Assembly: GCA_013399695.1 (NCBI GenBank)
Contig: VXAU01006135.1
Coordinates: 2,179,842-2,243,841 of the forward strand
Length of the DNA stretch: 64,000 bases
Origin: Formicarius rufipectus
Taxonomy: Eukaryota; Chordata; Aves; Passeriformes; Formicariidae
Direction: 5' to 3'
The notes under the pieces were generated by a model. That model was not told where the DNA came from. It worked only from the letters and a program-made list of their open reading frames with translations, and searched no databases. Within the stretch, counting starts at the first letter, position 1; every line of letters starts with the position of its first letter. Shown here in pieces: positions 1 to 11,443 of this stretch. Both the position numbers and the translations under genes were made by a program.

Positions 1-3000
1 TCTTCCCATTTTAAGCTCTGTTATATATTGCACAGGAAAAGGCTTCTGTAGGAGTTAGTCATACCAAGCTTGTTCAGCTAAAAGCAAAATGCAGTTAAAT
101 ATAATTATGCCTCTGATGCTGTTTGGCACTGTATGTGCCAGAATCAGTATAGTTTCCATAAAACACTGATTTTGGAACTGGACTTTGTTATAAAAGTGAT
201 TCTTGGGCAGTAGTTTTGGGATTTTATCAACCAGAGAGGAAATGTCACTTTTGAAATAATCAGTTGGTCATTTTTTTCTTAAACTATGGGAGTGCAAAAA
301 GAAATTGAAGTGTGTTTAGTAGTATGGTGTGGGGCTTTTGGGTCGGTTTTTCCTCTTTTTTTTTAACCCACATTTGGAAAAGAGGCGCATTTTCAAAAAA
401 CATGTCAAATGTATATACCATAACATAGTGATTCAGCATGTGATTTCAGAAGCTGTCTTGGAAACCTGAGATCTTAAAAACCTGCTTTATGTATTACTGT
501 ATGTGTGCTTACTCTACATGTGCTGCTCACTTGTATGACTAGAGTTTCATTTCAATATTATTTCTAAGATGCCAGTTGCATTGATTTTGACAACTTCTGT
601 AGTAGAAGTTACCATTATTGATGTTCTCTCTGTATAAATACAGTATTTTGTACAACATTTTGGGTACTTGTTGGAGGAAAGATACTAAGTAATATAAATA
701 TTTTCTCGGCTCCTATGGCTGTCTTATTTTCTTTATATTCAGGGAGAAATCCTAGAACTTCGGTGCTGTATTTGAGAGGTGCTACCATTAAGAAAGAAAA
801 GTTTTTATTTTGATGATTAAATGTGACAGAATGTTTAGTAACAAAGGGATCCAAAATCACCACTGTAATACCACTGAAAGAAGGGTATTGCAACATGGGC
901 ATCATAGTGAACTTCTACTTGCAATTTGTAAGCTCAAAAAAGTTCATTTCTGATTTGCCTTTTTTTTTTTTTTTTTTTTTTAATTCCTATGGTTTGTAAT
1001 CACCTCTCTGCAGGGGATCTAGTTACTCAGATTTTCCTGTGGCTGTGAAGCTGCTGCTGCAATTGTGTATCCCTGTACCTGTGCTCACTCCTGTGTAGCC
1101 TTTTTGCTCCCTTATCCTCTGTCCTGACAACTGCTGCAATTAGATGGTGTAGGATGTGTTTGTGAGAGAGAAAGTGCAAGTTTTTCTTTTGAGGCAGCTC
1201 TGGGACTTAGAGATTGATGCTGAAACTGCAGACCATGAAAAAAATGAGAAACAAACCCCAATACTACAGCATCCTGAAGTGATGGGATATGAAATGTGGC
1301 ACTCAGGTTGGGAAAGGACTGCTCCCTGGGTTTAGAGGCCAACAGCACTGGGGCTGAGACATAAAAGGGCCCGAGGACAGTCTGATGGCTGAGTGTTTGC
1401 CACAGTGCTCATAAACAGGGTACAAGGACAGAGACAGAGTTCATGGAAGGACATGGTACTGTCGACCAAATGTTGGCAGTAAAGTGGATGGATGATTGAA
1501 AACCACTGGGAGTAAGGAAAAGGTCTGTGTTTTGTGAAATATTTAGTATATGATTCACTCAGAAAAGAACTTCTGGGACTCTTAAAGGAGATGTATGAGG
1601 GAACAAAAGCATATGACAGGTATTTCAGAGCAGGGAGTTGCGTGCAGAGATCCTGCTGTTAATATGATTTGTGAGTATAATTCCCAGATTACTCAGCTCA
1701 GGTCATCAGCTGGTTTCCAACTGAGACAGGAGGAGCTCTTCCTGTGTTTGGTTGTGTTTTTGTCCATACCAGTGCCGGGTATCTCATGCACAGGGATTGG
1801 CTAATGGAAATACATGCAATCACACCCCTCCAAAAAGAGGAGGGAAAATGAAGCTTTTGTCTTTTTGCAAGTCTTTGTCAATACCAGAGTAAGGAACTAG
1901 TGGAAGTTACTCTTGGGTTTAGAGTCTTTCCTTTACTGCAGTTAAAGTGGTTGGATTTTTAGTGTCTCTCGGTAGATTCAGCTTTTAGGAGGAGGAAAGG
2001 TGAGAACAAGGCTGCCTGCAGGAAGTGGATTCCAAGGAAAAGAGTGTCAGAGCTGTTTGTTGTACAGTTACAAGTGCCACTCCTGGTGCTGTGCTTGCTT
2101 GTTGGCCTGAGAATTCCTCATCGGAAGTGAGGTACTGCAGAAAGGAGGAGGTGAAACCTCTGTTGTTGAGGAGTCCCCAGGGTATTGACTTGTCTGCATT
2201 TAACATAGGCCTGTATAACTTCTCTATTTATTTTGCTGTTTGGTAGGATGGTTTCTTTGTGTCCAAACTGTGAATCACAGTTCACTTGGGATGATAAACA
2301 GGTTTAAATTTGCTTCATGCTAGTGACTAACTTTAAATGTTGGAGCTTTTTTGAATATGTGTGAAGGTGGCCTTCCTCCCTGTTTAATACTGGAGCCACA
2401 CCATAGGTCTTGTTGTTTTCACTGGTACAGGTTTGGTATCACCCTAATATTTGAATGTAAGAAATCGAAAAGCAAAAGCTGTTCCTTCCTTTGTTTTCCA
2501 TGGGACAGTGGAAGCTTGGGGATATGAATTTAGAAAGCTGATCCTATATTTTCCTCTTCTTCCCTCACTGTTTTCTGTTCTTAAAGTGAAAACTCTGTGT
2601 TTTGATGCAGTGGGCCACAAGTGTATTTGTGGGTCCTTTGGCATAAGATTTCTTTCAGTTTTGTCACGTGTTGGCTGATATTAACTTAAGGACAAAGTTT
2701 TAAGTAGTGGTTTGATCATAGAAGACACTATCATTAAAAAATGATATGTATATAAGAAACTGTAAAGCTTCCCTGTAAAATGTAATCCGTTTCCTAAGAG
2801 AAGGTGGTCACTGTAAGCTTCACATTTCCAATTTAATTTCCCAGACTGAGAACATTTGCAAAAGGCTGAAGATCACTCAGTCCTAATTTTTAAGGGTCTT
2901 AAGTGCCTAAATCTCTGAGCAGATGTGAAAAATGTCACCTCAGTAGTCATTTTTTGCTGATGATTTTTGAGCTACTTGCTTCATGCTTTATTAGAGGGAA

Positions 3001-3719
3001 ATTGCTCATTTAATTACATGACACAATCTTTTGTTTTGAAAGTATCAAGAGGAGACAACTAGTCATGATGTTTAGATATGAACCCTTCAGACTTGTCAGT
3101 GTTTTGTAATGATTTTCAGAGTATAAAATTCACTTCCTAGATCTAGGAAATAATTTCTCAAAGCAACTGAAAGATGAGCCTGTATTTGAGTTCAGTATTA
3201 AAACAGTGACACAGAAGATGGGGTGTGGAAGGAACACTTGATTGCCACTATATCGTAACGTATTTGGTAGAATACTTAATCCAAGATGCTTCCGATAGAG
3301 CACTTTGCAGCTGCAACCACAGTCATTTAATACACCCCTGATAGATTGCCTTCATATTGAAATAGCTGCTTGTGGTTACAATTTAACCTTCAAAGGACAC
3401 AAAAATTCTACTGTGTTGCTCTTGCCTAGTGACACAACCTACAAAAATACAGCAAAATTACATGTTCTCTGAAAATTAATTCTCCTTCTATTTGGGAGGT
3501 AATATGAAGTGTACTCAGATAAGTGGGGAGGAATTTGTGTGAATTAGTAATGTGGTGCTTCCATTTCTTTGAAGTCACTGCAGTTAGGTTTTGTTTCAGT
3601 TTGTGAAAGGTGATCTGTGCTTAGCAGCTCTGCCTTTGTATTTCTGCTGGGTTTGTGCCTCTGATTCCTCTTCCATATCTTGATTTGATCATTGTTTTTT
3701 ATCTTCTTTCCTTTGACAG
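1..3719 (+). other. SPATA6: Presumed last intron of SPATA6
   Basis: This stretch precedes the terminal SPATA6 exon and ends in a strong splice acceptor: a pyrimidine-rich run followed by CTTTGACAG, with AG at 3718-3719. I looked for the preceding SPATA6 exon and saw no open segment with SPATA6-like sequence. The short open frames here have no protein-like composition and are not flanked by paired splice sites. A T21 run lies near 961-981. Treating the stretch as intron is inference from the exon that follows it. Confidence 0.55.
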
Positions 3720-3900
3720 TCCACCAGTGCAGCGGAACGCTCCTGTTCACTTGGGTAGTGGTGAAGATTGGTCCAGTGGTTCAGCTGTGTACAAAGGGAA
3801 GCCTCACAGAGCCATCTTTGAAGAGAGTCTTGGGAAAATATACAGAAACATGTACCAAAAAGCTGCTGGCACTGTTTCAGACCAAAAAATACATGCCTGA
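3720..3900 (+). CDS. SPATA6: SPATA6 terminal coding exon (spermatogenesis-associated protein 6, C-terminus)
   Basis: SPATA6 is needed to build the sperm connecting piece that joins head and tail. This exon starts after a strong acceptor (CTTTGACAG) with one base completing a split codon. It then encodes 59 residues and stops at TGA 3898-3900. The peptide has the basic/acidic C-terminal block I recall from SPATA6: YKGKPHRAIFEESLGKIYRN followed by MYQKA, preceded by a GEDWS segment. The upstream exons are outside the window or too short to see. Support comes from the peptide pattern, recalled from memory, and from gene order: a gene converging on SLC5A9 is what is expected at this locus. A SPATA6 paralogue is less likely. 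Confidence 0.7.
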
Positions 3901-6690
3901 TAGCAACTCACCTGAAAATGCACAGTGTACAGGGTTCATATTTGTAACTAAACCTATTTTTATATAACAGTATTTTTACTCTATTTTTAAGGTGCCATGA
4001 TGGTTGGGTAGGATCTTGGAGAAATGGGACTTTGGCCTGGGTTGACATTAACATCTACCCCCCTCAAAACAAAGGGACAAAAACATCCCCAACAGCAAGC
4101 CCCAGCAAGCAAGATGAGACTATGAAAATAGAGCCATTTGCAGGTCTGCTGGACATTTCTGTCTGATATCAACTCAGGTTTCAGCTGCAGCCATTTCTAA
4201 TCAAATAACTAAAACTATTTAGTAACATAAACAAAATTGGTTGAAGAAGCAATATGTCCTAGTGGTCAAAGATGGGGTCTAAAAGGAAAGGTGGATGTGA
4301 GTGTTGTTTTAAAAGCGACACATCTGGGACAAAGGGAATTATTCTCCAGAAAATTGCCTTTGAATTGTTTATTTTGGAGAAGAGCAGAAACTCTGGTACT
4401 GTAGGACCTATGGGCATGTTTCTGAAGGGATTTCAAGCACCTTTAATCATGAATGTTCTATTACTGTGAAATTTAAAAAGAAACCCACCTAGCTGCCTTT
4501 GTTTCCAATGGAAGGTCATCTTCACACACCCTTTGCATTTGAAAGCTTCCAGGTTCTCCTGAATGCAGCCATGACATTTGCCAATATACTTGTAATTTTA
4601 AAAAATACAAATAAGAAAGGAGTATACAGGGGGAAAGACTAGAGCTAGTCAGCAAGTTCCTTGTGTTCTGTACAGGCCTTCTGAAATTCCTGCATCACAA
4701 TCCCACCTAATTTGGAGCCTGTCCTTCCCAGTCTGCTGGGATCCTCTTGGCAGAACTCGCCTCATTTTTGCTAAAGGCCACCAAATGTTCCTCAGCAGTT
4801 CAATGCTTTCCCCGGGGAGGGAACCTTTTCAGCCTTGCATTGAGGAGATCCCACATTAGCAGACCAGGGCAAATTGCCCATCTATTGAAAAGCAGAATGT
4901 TTTAAAAGGGCAAGAGTGTCCATCTCCTGCTTCCTTTCAGAGTGGGGAAAAAAACAAATGCCTCTTCTGGCTCCTTCCCTGTCTGAGTGAACAGATTCAG
5001 TTACACCGAAGCCATTTTACCTGTTATGATTGGATAAAGGATAAAGCTGGGAGTACAGATGGCAGAACATATGACTGTAACCTGCCAGCATGCCTAGATA
5101 AACAAAAACTTGGTCTACTCTGCCTTCCATCCTTTAATGCTGAGACAACATAATTGATTTGAGAAAGCAGTTGGTGAGCAATTACGCTGGTGGGAATGCA
5201 CGCTGAAAGGCTGTGTGCGTCTGTTTCAGGAAGGGGGACTCTCAGAGGAAGTGTCTCACATACAGACATTTCTATTCCTTGTAACTGTTAAACCAGGTGA
5301 AGTGGATTAGCACTGATAACTTCCTGTCCCTGATGCCATTTAGCACATTAGTGCTTTCAAAGGGCATTAGTTGCACAGTCTTACGCTATGGAGAAGTGTC
5401 GAGTCACTCTAATGAAGTAGCAGGTCACTTTTTTGCAGAAGTGAAGAGTAAAACTTCCCCAGGCTGTGCTCTTGAAGGCTTGGTGGCCATGGAGTGTTGT
5501 GCTACCAGTGCCTGGTGTTCTTTGGGCTGTTCCTGGGACCCTGTATTAGTCCATAAAGGAATAGCTTTCTTGCTGTTCAGGAGAGTAAGTATATTAAAAT
5601 GGATCCTAAACACCCAAGGCAGATTCTGAGAGATAATTTCCAAGCTTTTGGTTTAAAAATAATGAAATCTGAAGGTTTTTGCAGTTTCCTCTGTGTTTGA
5701 GCTGTAGGATTCAGTGTTGTTCTCATGGTGTCCTACAGTTTTCATTCAATATTCTCTGCATATTCCCTCCCCAGTGTCACACCCGAGTAGAAGCTACAGT
5801 TCTCTGAAGATTGGCTGCTCCCCTTTCGCCTAATCTGCTTCTGTGGCATAGAAAACCTGTTTGATTTTTTCCCTCCCCAATAACCCAGCAGAGTTTAGTC
5901 CCTGTTTGTTCAATGTGTAGGAAGGTCTGAATGCTGAGGCTCTATTGTTGTTTTTTTTTTGTATGGATAAGTAAGGACACGAGTTGCCATGAATTCAAGG
6001 CATGAGATGAGGAAGGTTGGAGGCCACTGTGAAAAAGCAGGGTGCTGTTCTCAAGGCCTCCAGAGGAATGACTGGGGTGTATCTGTTTAATTCCCCTGAC
6101 TTGAAGGAAGCATATGGTAACAAGGCAACCTTCAGTTTTCATCAAAGATGAAAAGAATTTATGCAAAGGTGAAAACTGATGAGAGAAATTAGTGCCATCT
6201 ATTGAATTTTGACCAGTATGAATAGTCTCAGTGTAGACTTCTTATGCAGCATAAGAGTAAATGAAGCAGATAGACTGAGTGTGTTTGGCCCTGGTCCAGC
6301 TGTGAGGAGACATGGTGTGTATAATGTCTCTCTGAATCAGCTGCTGCAGGATATGTTTCTCTCTTGGGTCAGAGTCATTCCACAGCTTCTATGCTGTGAT
6401 ACAGCAAAAAAAGTGTTCCCTTCCAAGTGCTGTGCTGGAAATTCAGTTTGGTTAATGGAAAACTTTTCCCTGAAATGTGACTTAAGACCCAAATTAGTCC
6501 AGTCTCTTCATAAAATCTGCAAACCACTTTGTTTTCAGAGACATTCGGCCCTGTTTGCTCAGCTAACCCTGCCATTAATACACACTCAGCTCCAGTGCAT
6601 CGAGCAGGGCTGTTCCTGTGCTACTGCAGCATTGATAAGTGAAGGCTCAGGCAGTGAACCAACACAGCAATAAACTGTAATTGTTTAGTG
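3901..6690 (+). other. SPATA6: Probable SPATA6 3'UTR and flank
   Basis: Non-coding sequence follows the SPATA6 stop. The first canonical AATAAA on the + strand that I see is at 6669-6674. A variant ATTAAA lies at 5593-5598. Open frames here, such as one at 6209-6673, have no recognisable domain and end right at the poly(A) signal, so I treat them as chance. The true 3'UTR length cannot be fixed from sequence alone. Confidence 0.35.
6669..6674 (+). terminator. SPATA6: Candidate poly(A) signal AATAAA for SPATA6
   Basis: Canonical hexamer on the + strand, the first I see downstream of the SPATA6 stop, with a T/G-containing stretch within 20 bases after it. Its use would give a 3'UTR of about 2.8 kb. 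The earlier ATTAAA at 5593-5598 is an alternative. Confidence 0.35.
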
Positions 6691-9600
6691 CACCTTACCT
6701 TCTAATACAATTTAAATCCCTCCTATCAAATGCAAATTTCTAGGTTCCTAAGTGAAGCTTTAAATAATAGTATTTGCTATGCTCATTCCTTATCTTTTGC
6801 CATCCACAAAGTTGTTAGTGACAGTGGGATGTCATTTTGCCTCCTAAAGGAAAGGTGCCTACTCAAATCTAGAAATAACGGGCTAGATTAAGAGCCAGTT
6901 AGTGTTTTTCTCTAGAGTCTGTGTCTTTCTCTTGCCCTCCCAAAGTTATTAGAAGCCACAAGTATTCTCACCAAATGGTGTTCAGCATACAGTGATACCT
7001 GCAGGATGCAACCAGTGCAAAATTTTATCACTTTCATTTTAATAAGTCAGGACCTGCTTCCTACTTGCTCCCTTCCATCTCTCCTGTGACGAACTTCGTA
7101 TAGTTTAGGATCTTGGGGTGGCTTTAGACAAACTACCTGCCTGTGCTCAGTCAAAATGCAAATCCTTTGCTGAGTAATAGTTGCTTTGGAAATCACTTAG
7201 TCATTGATGTGTTGCGGATTAAAGGCAGAAATGTCAAATACTTTAATGATTTGCTTTCTCTAAGTGTTCGACTTAGAAGAAGTGAAACTTAAATTGGTCC
7301 ATGGGGGACAAGAGGCATAGGGATGGCTGGAATAATGGGAACAGGTAGGAGCAGCTTTGTAAGGTAGATGGGAAACAATACCTGTACTCCAAAGCTTAGC
7401 AGCTTGGGAAGTGATGAGTTGGGTTGTTCTTTGGATTGTGCATCACGTGTTTGAATTTTACTATTACTTCAGAGGCTGACAAAATTGTGAGGGGAGAAAA
7501 AAATCTACCTGTAGGTGTTGGGAATCTAGTTTTGGGGTAAAATAACAGAACATTTAGCTCTGCTCAGCATTAAATAGTCTTTTCCAAATTCCCTCTCATT
7601 GTTACCTCAGCTGTAAAATGGGGAGTTTGTGCTGTGTTGAAGCTTAATTAAATGACTGTGAAATGCTTTGGAATCCTGAGGTGAATGTTAAAGAAATTAT
7701 TTAATGGCAACCTGGCTGAAAAGTCCCATCTCATCTCCAGGTTACTAAAAAGGCTTTATTTTAATTTTCCCATGTTTATTATGTTTTAATCAAGCAATTA
7801 TTAAACAAGTCTTAATCAGATTTTAATAGATTTCTATCTTGATCAGAAGGCTGAAAAATATGCTTTTACTATATGTGCTTTTAGGAGCTAATCTTTACAG
7901 CTTCTGTCTCTTGCATGGTCTGGGTTCATGTTCTCATACTGATAGCTTTTATGATTTTTTTTTTTAATATAAATTATTTATTTCATCCTGATGTCTTCGT
8001 TCTTGTTTGCTGTGTCTACTAACCAGCACCATTAACATCTCTCACACCTTTTGTTCTCATCCCCTCCCTAGGAACAAGGGGTGCAATGGTGTGAGCAGCA
8101 TGTCAGTGGAAAGTTTTGTGTGGTGTGCTGTAGGTTTGTCAGAGGAAGTAATTTGGAAGGAATCTCTGCCATTTCAGTCCCTATGCTAAGAATGACTTAG
8201 TACGTAAATCTGCTCTTTCTAATTTTTAAGCTTGAGATGTTTTCTGAGACAATGAACTGTGCAACAAAAATTGTCAGCCATTTGGCAATGGTCAGTTACT
8301 GTATAAATCTGGTAATACAGAATCTCTGGGTCAGAGGAAAGGTCATAGTGTTAATTACTTCAGTGGTTATGGGGTGATCATTATTTGGGAGCTGAGAATA
8401 TCTCAAAGAGATTTCTTTAGTAATCAAGGAATTTGAGGAAACTTTTGAATCAATGAAATTTAGCCTCTTGGTTCCAGTGAAAACACTTGAAGCTAAGAGA
8501 GCACATCCCTTCTGTGGCTGATCTTCATGAGCTACCTCACTGACAGGAGGGCTGTCTGGCTAGGTGCTGGTCTCTTGTAGCAGCAGAGAACTGGTCTTTG
8601 CCCAGTTCCTTTCAATTTCAACAAATAAACCAGCATTGTGAAGAGTGATTGAGAGCACCTGATACTCCTGTTTCCATTACATAGTGAACTATTAGGCACA
8701 AGCCCCCTTGATTGCGTTGGTTTCTGCTGCTTTCCCCATGGAATTCAAAGCAACATCAGCCAAAGCCCTTAAAAATGTGGCTGTAGCTCCTTTTATCAGT
8801 GTTGGTTGGGCAAAGACATGCAGTTTGTTCCCAGTTTGTCTTCAGTGAGAGATTCTCTGAAGTGTGGTCATAATTTGTCTGGATGGCAACATAAAGGAAC
8901 TGTAATCTTTCTCTTTGCTTGATCTCCGTGGAGATTGTGCTTTTTCTCCACATGTATTTCCCTGCAATTCTGGGTGATTGCTTCTGACCTAGCAGAGATC
9001 TCTCTGTAGCCTCAGAAGTGCTGTTCTGAGCCACATTCTCACCTCTTCAGGGAAAGGAGTTTGCTGTTGCAAAATCACATCCCTCTTGGTTCATAAGAAT
9101 TTGCTGATCCTGAGGATACAGCACAGAAAGGTGCTTGGGTAACCCTGTAGAGCTGATGCCATGGTATGAACAGAGCTTTACACAGAGTGGGGTGGGAGGC
9201 TGAGAGCAGGGGAGATGTTGTGTTTGATGCTTGGCATGCCATGAATTATACATTTCTATACCATGAATTACCAGTGTAGAAAATAACCTGTGAAACTAGT
9301 AAGAAACAAAAGAATCATTTACATCATTGAACAATGGTGAATTCTAGTGCTGGTATTTGGATTGTTGTAATGACTTGAATTTTTGAATGTTTAGCTAATT
9401 GTATTGTACTAAGCCTAGAGTTGTAGGAACTGTTTCGTTCAGTACTCTGGTAGTAAACACTTGCTAAGAGGTTGCTTTCCCTGCCTGCCTTGTTTTCACC
9501 ACAGTCATCTAGTGTTTACAGACATTTTAGCCTCTGTGCCATTTTTGAAGGCTTTGTCTCATTTATGTTTTTGGTTTGGATAATACTTAAATATGAAATC

Positions 9601-10367
9601 CATCTGGGAAACATATTGTATCTTCACGTTGAGGCGTAAAACCAGTTTTTAATTAAAATTTTATACAGCACTTGTATTTCACTTTGTCCTGTTTTATTAT
9701 GAAACACTTCAATCTTCTTCCTAAAACACATATGTCTTGTGCATTTCAAGATGTTCCCTGTTGCTCATGCAGAACCGCTTTCAGAGCTCTGTTAGCAGAG
9801 TGCCATATGTGCTGGGGTTCATTTAGCTTCTCTGGCGTTTGTGTAGGCAGCATATTGGATGTGGTGCAGCTCAGCTCAGCTCCATTCTTCTCTTTGTAGA
9901 CTTGTCAAGAGATAAAAAGGAGCAGGGAGAAGGAAAATACTTGGGTGATTTGAATTATCAATAAGTTATGGGAGCTTAGCCAATCAGAATTGAGGGTTCT
10001 CGTGTACTTGAGGATTTTCCTTAATTGTGGTTTATGCAGAGCCTATAAAGTGATGCATCCCACAGTGGTACCCAGGATTACACCCAAAACAAGTGCTGAA
10101 GATTAAGATGTAACCCAAACCATTTGGAAATGACCAAAAAAAAAAAAAAAAAAAGGTATACTGGAAGATGGGCATGTGAAGGGATTGTACTCTTTGGTGT
10201 CCTCTGGCTTTGGGGAAAATAACTCTGCACTCTCTAAATGCCTGAAAAGAGAAGTCTCAAGATTGATGGTGCCCTCCTGTAAAAAAAAATCCAACACAAC
10301 AAAGTCATTTTTCTTACCAATCCACTCCTGTTCCTTCCCTGCCCCCCATAATTTGTCCATGAACAAC
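6691..10367. other. Intergenic sequence, no gene seen
   Basis: Unique-looking AT-rich sequence between the 3' ends of two convergent genes. I see no open frame with protein-like composition, no tRNA-like cloverleaf and no recognisable interspersed repeat. A short A-run lies near 10136-10154. Confidence 0.5.
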
Positions 10368-11443
10368 AGAAAAAATGAAAAAGGAAAAGAAAAAGGAAAA
10401 GAAAAAATGAAAAAGGAAATAAGAAAATTAAAAAAGGAAATTAAAAAGGAAAAAAGAAATGGAAAAGGAAAAGAAAAGAAAATGGAGAAGGAAAAGAAAA
10501 AAGGAAATAAGAAAAAAGGAAAAAGGAAAAGAAAAAAGAAATTAAAAAAATGGAAAAGGAAACGAAAAAGGAAATAAACATGAAAAAGGAAAAATAAAAA
10601 TAAAAAAAATAAAAAGGAAAAGAAAAATAAAATGAAAAAGGAAAAGAAAAAATGAAAAAGGAAANAGAAAAAATGGAAAAAATGAAAAAAGGAAAAAGGA
10701 AAAGAAAAAGGGGAAAAGGAAAATAGAAAAAATGAAAAATTAAAAAGGAAAAGAAAAAAATAAAAAAGTTAAAGAAAAAGGAAAAGAAAACATTCAAAAG
10801 GAAAAGGAAAAGAAAAAAACGAAAAGAAAATAAAAAAGGAAATTAGAAAAAATGAAAAAGAAAAAGAACATTAAAAAGGAAAAGAAAAAGGAAATAAAAA
10901 GAAAATGAAAAGGGAAAATTTAAAAAAAGAAAATGAAAAAGGAAAAGGAAATGAAAAAGGAAAATAAAATGAAAAAGGAAAATAGAAAAAATGAATAAAG
11001 AACATGGAAAAGAAAAAGAAAAAATTGAAAAGGAAAAGAAAATGAAAAATTGAAAAGGAAAAGGAAATTAAAAAATGAAAAAGGAGAAGAAAAAAATGAA
11101 AAAGGAAAAGAAAATTAAAATGAGAAGAAAAGGAAAAGGAAGAGAAAGGAAAAAGAAAATTAAAATGAAAAATAAAAAGAGAAAGGAAAAAGGAAAAAAT
11201 GAACAAGAAATTGAAAGAAAAAATGAAAAGGAAATGAAAATTAAAACGAAAAAGGAAAAAATTTTTAAAAAGGAAAAAATGAAAAAGGAAATAAACTGAA
11301 AAAGGAAAATTTAAAAAAAAAGAAAATGGAAAAGGAAAATAGAAAAAATGAAAAAGGAAAAGAAAATTAAAATGAAAAATAAAAAGAGAAAGGAAAAAGG
11401 AAAAAAAGGGAAGGGAAAGGGAAAGGGAAAGGAAAGGAAAGGG
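10368..11443 (+). repeat. 1.1-kb polypurine GAAAA/GGAAAA array
   Basis: About 1,076 bases almost wholly A and G on the + strand, built of degenerate units such as GAAAAAGGAAAA. T is scattered (TGAAA, TTAAAA) and C is very rare. The last about 45 bases shift to a regular GGGAAA/GGAAA pattern. One N at 10664 suggests assembly difficulty. Long mirror-like polypurine/polypyrimidine tracts can form triplex (H-DNA) structures; that is family knowledge, not shown here. Lysine/glutamate-rich + frames and phenylalanine/serine-rich - frames through it are by-products of the composition. Confidence 0.95.
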
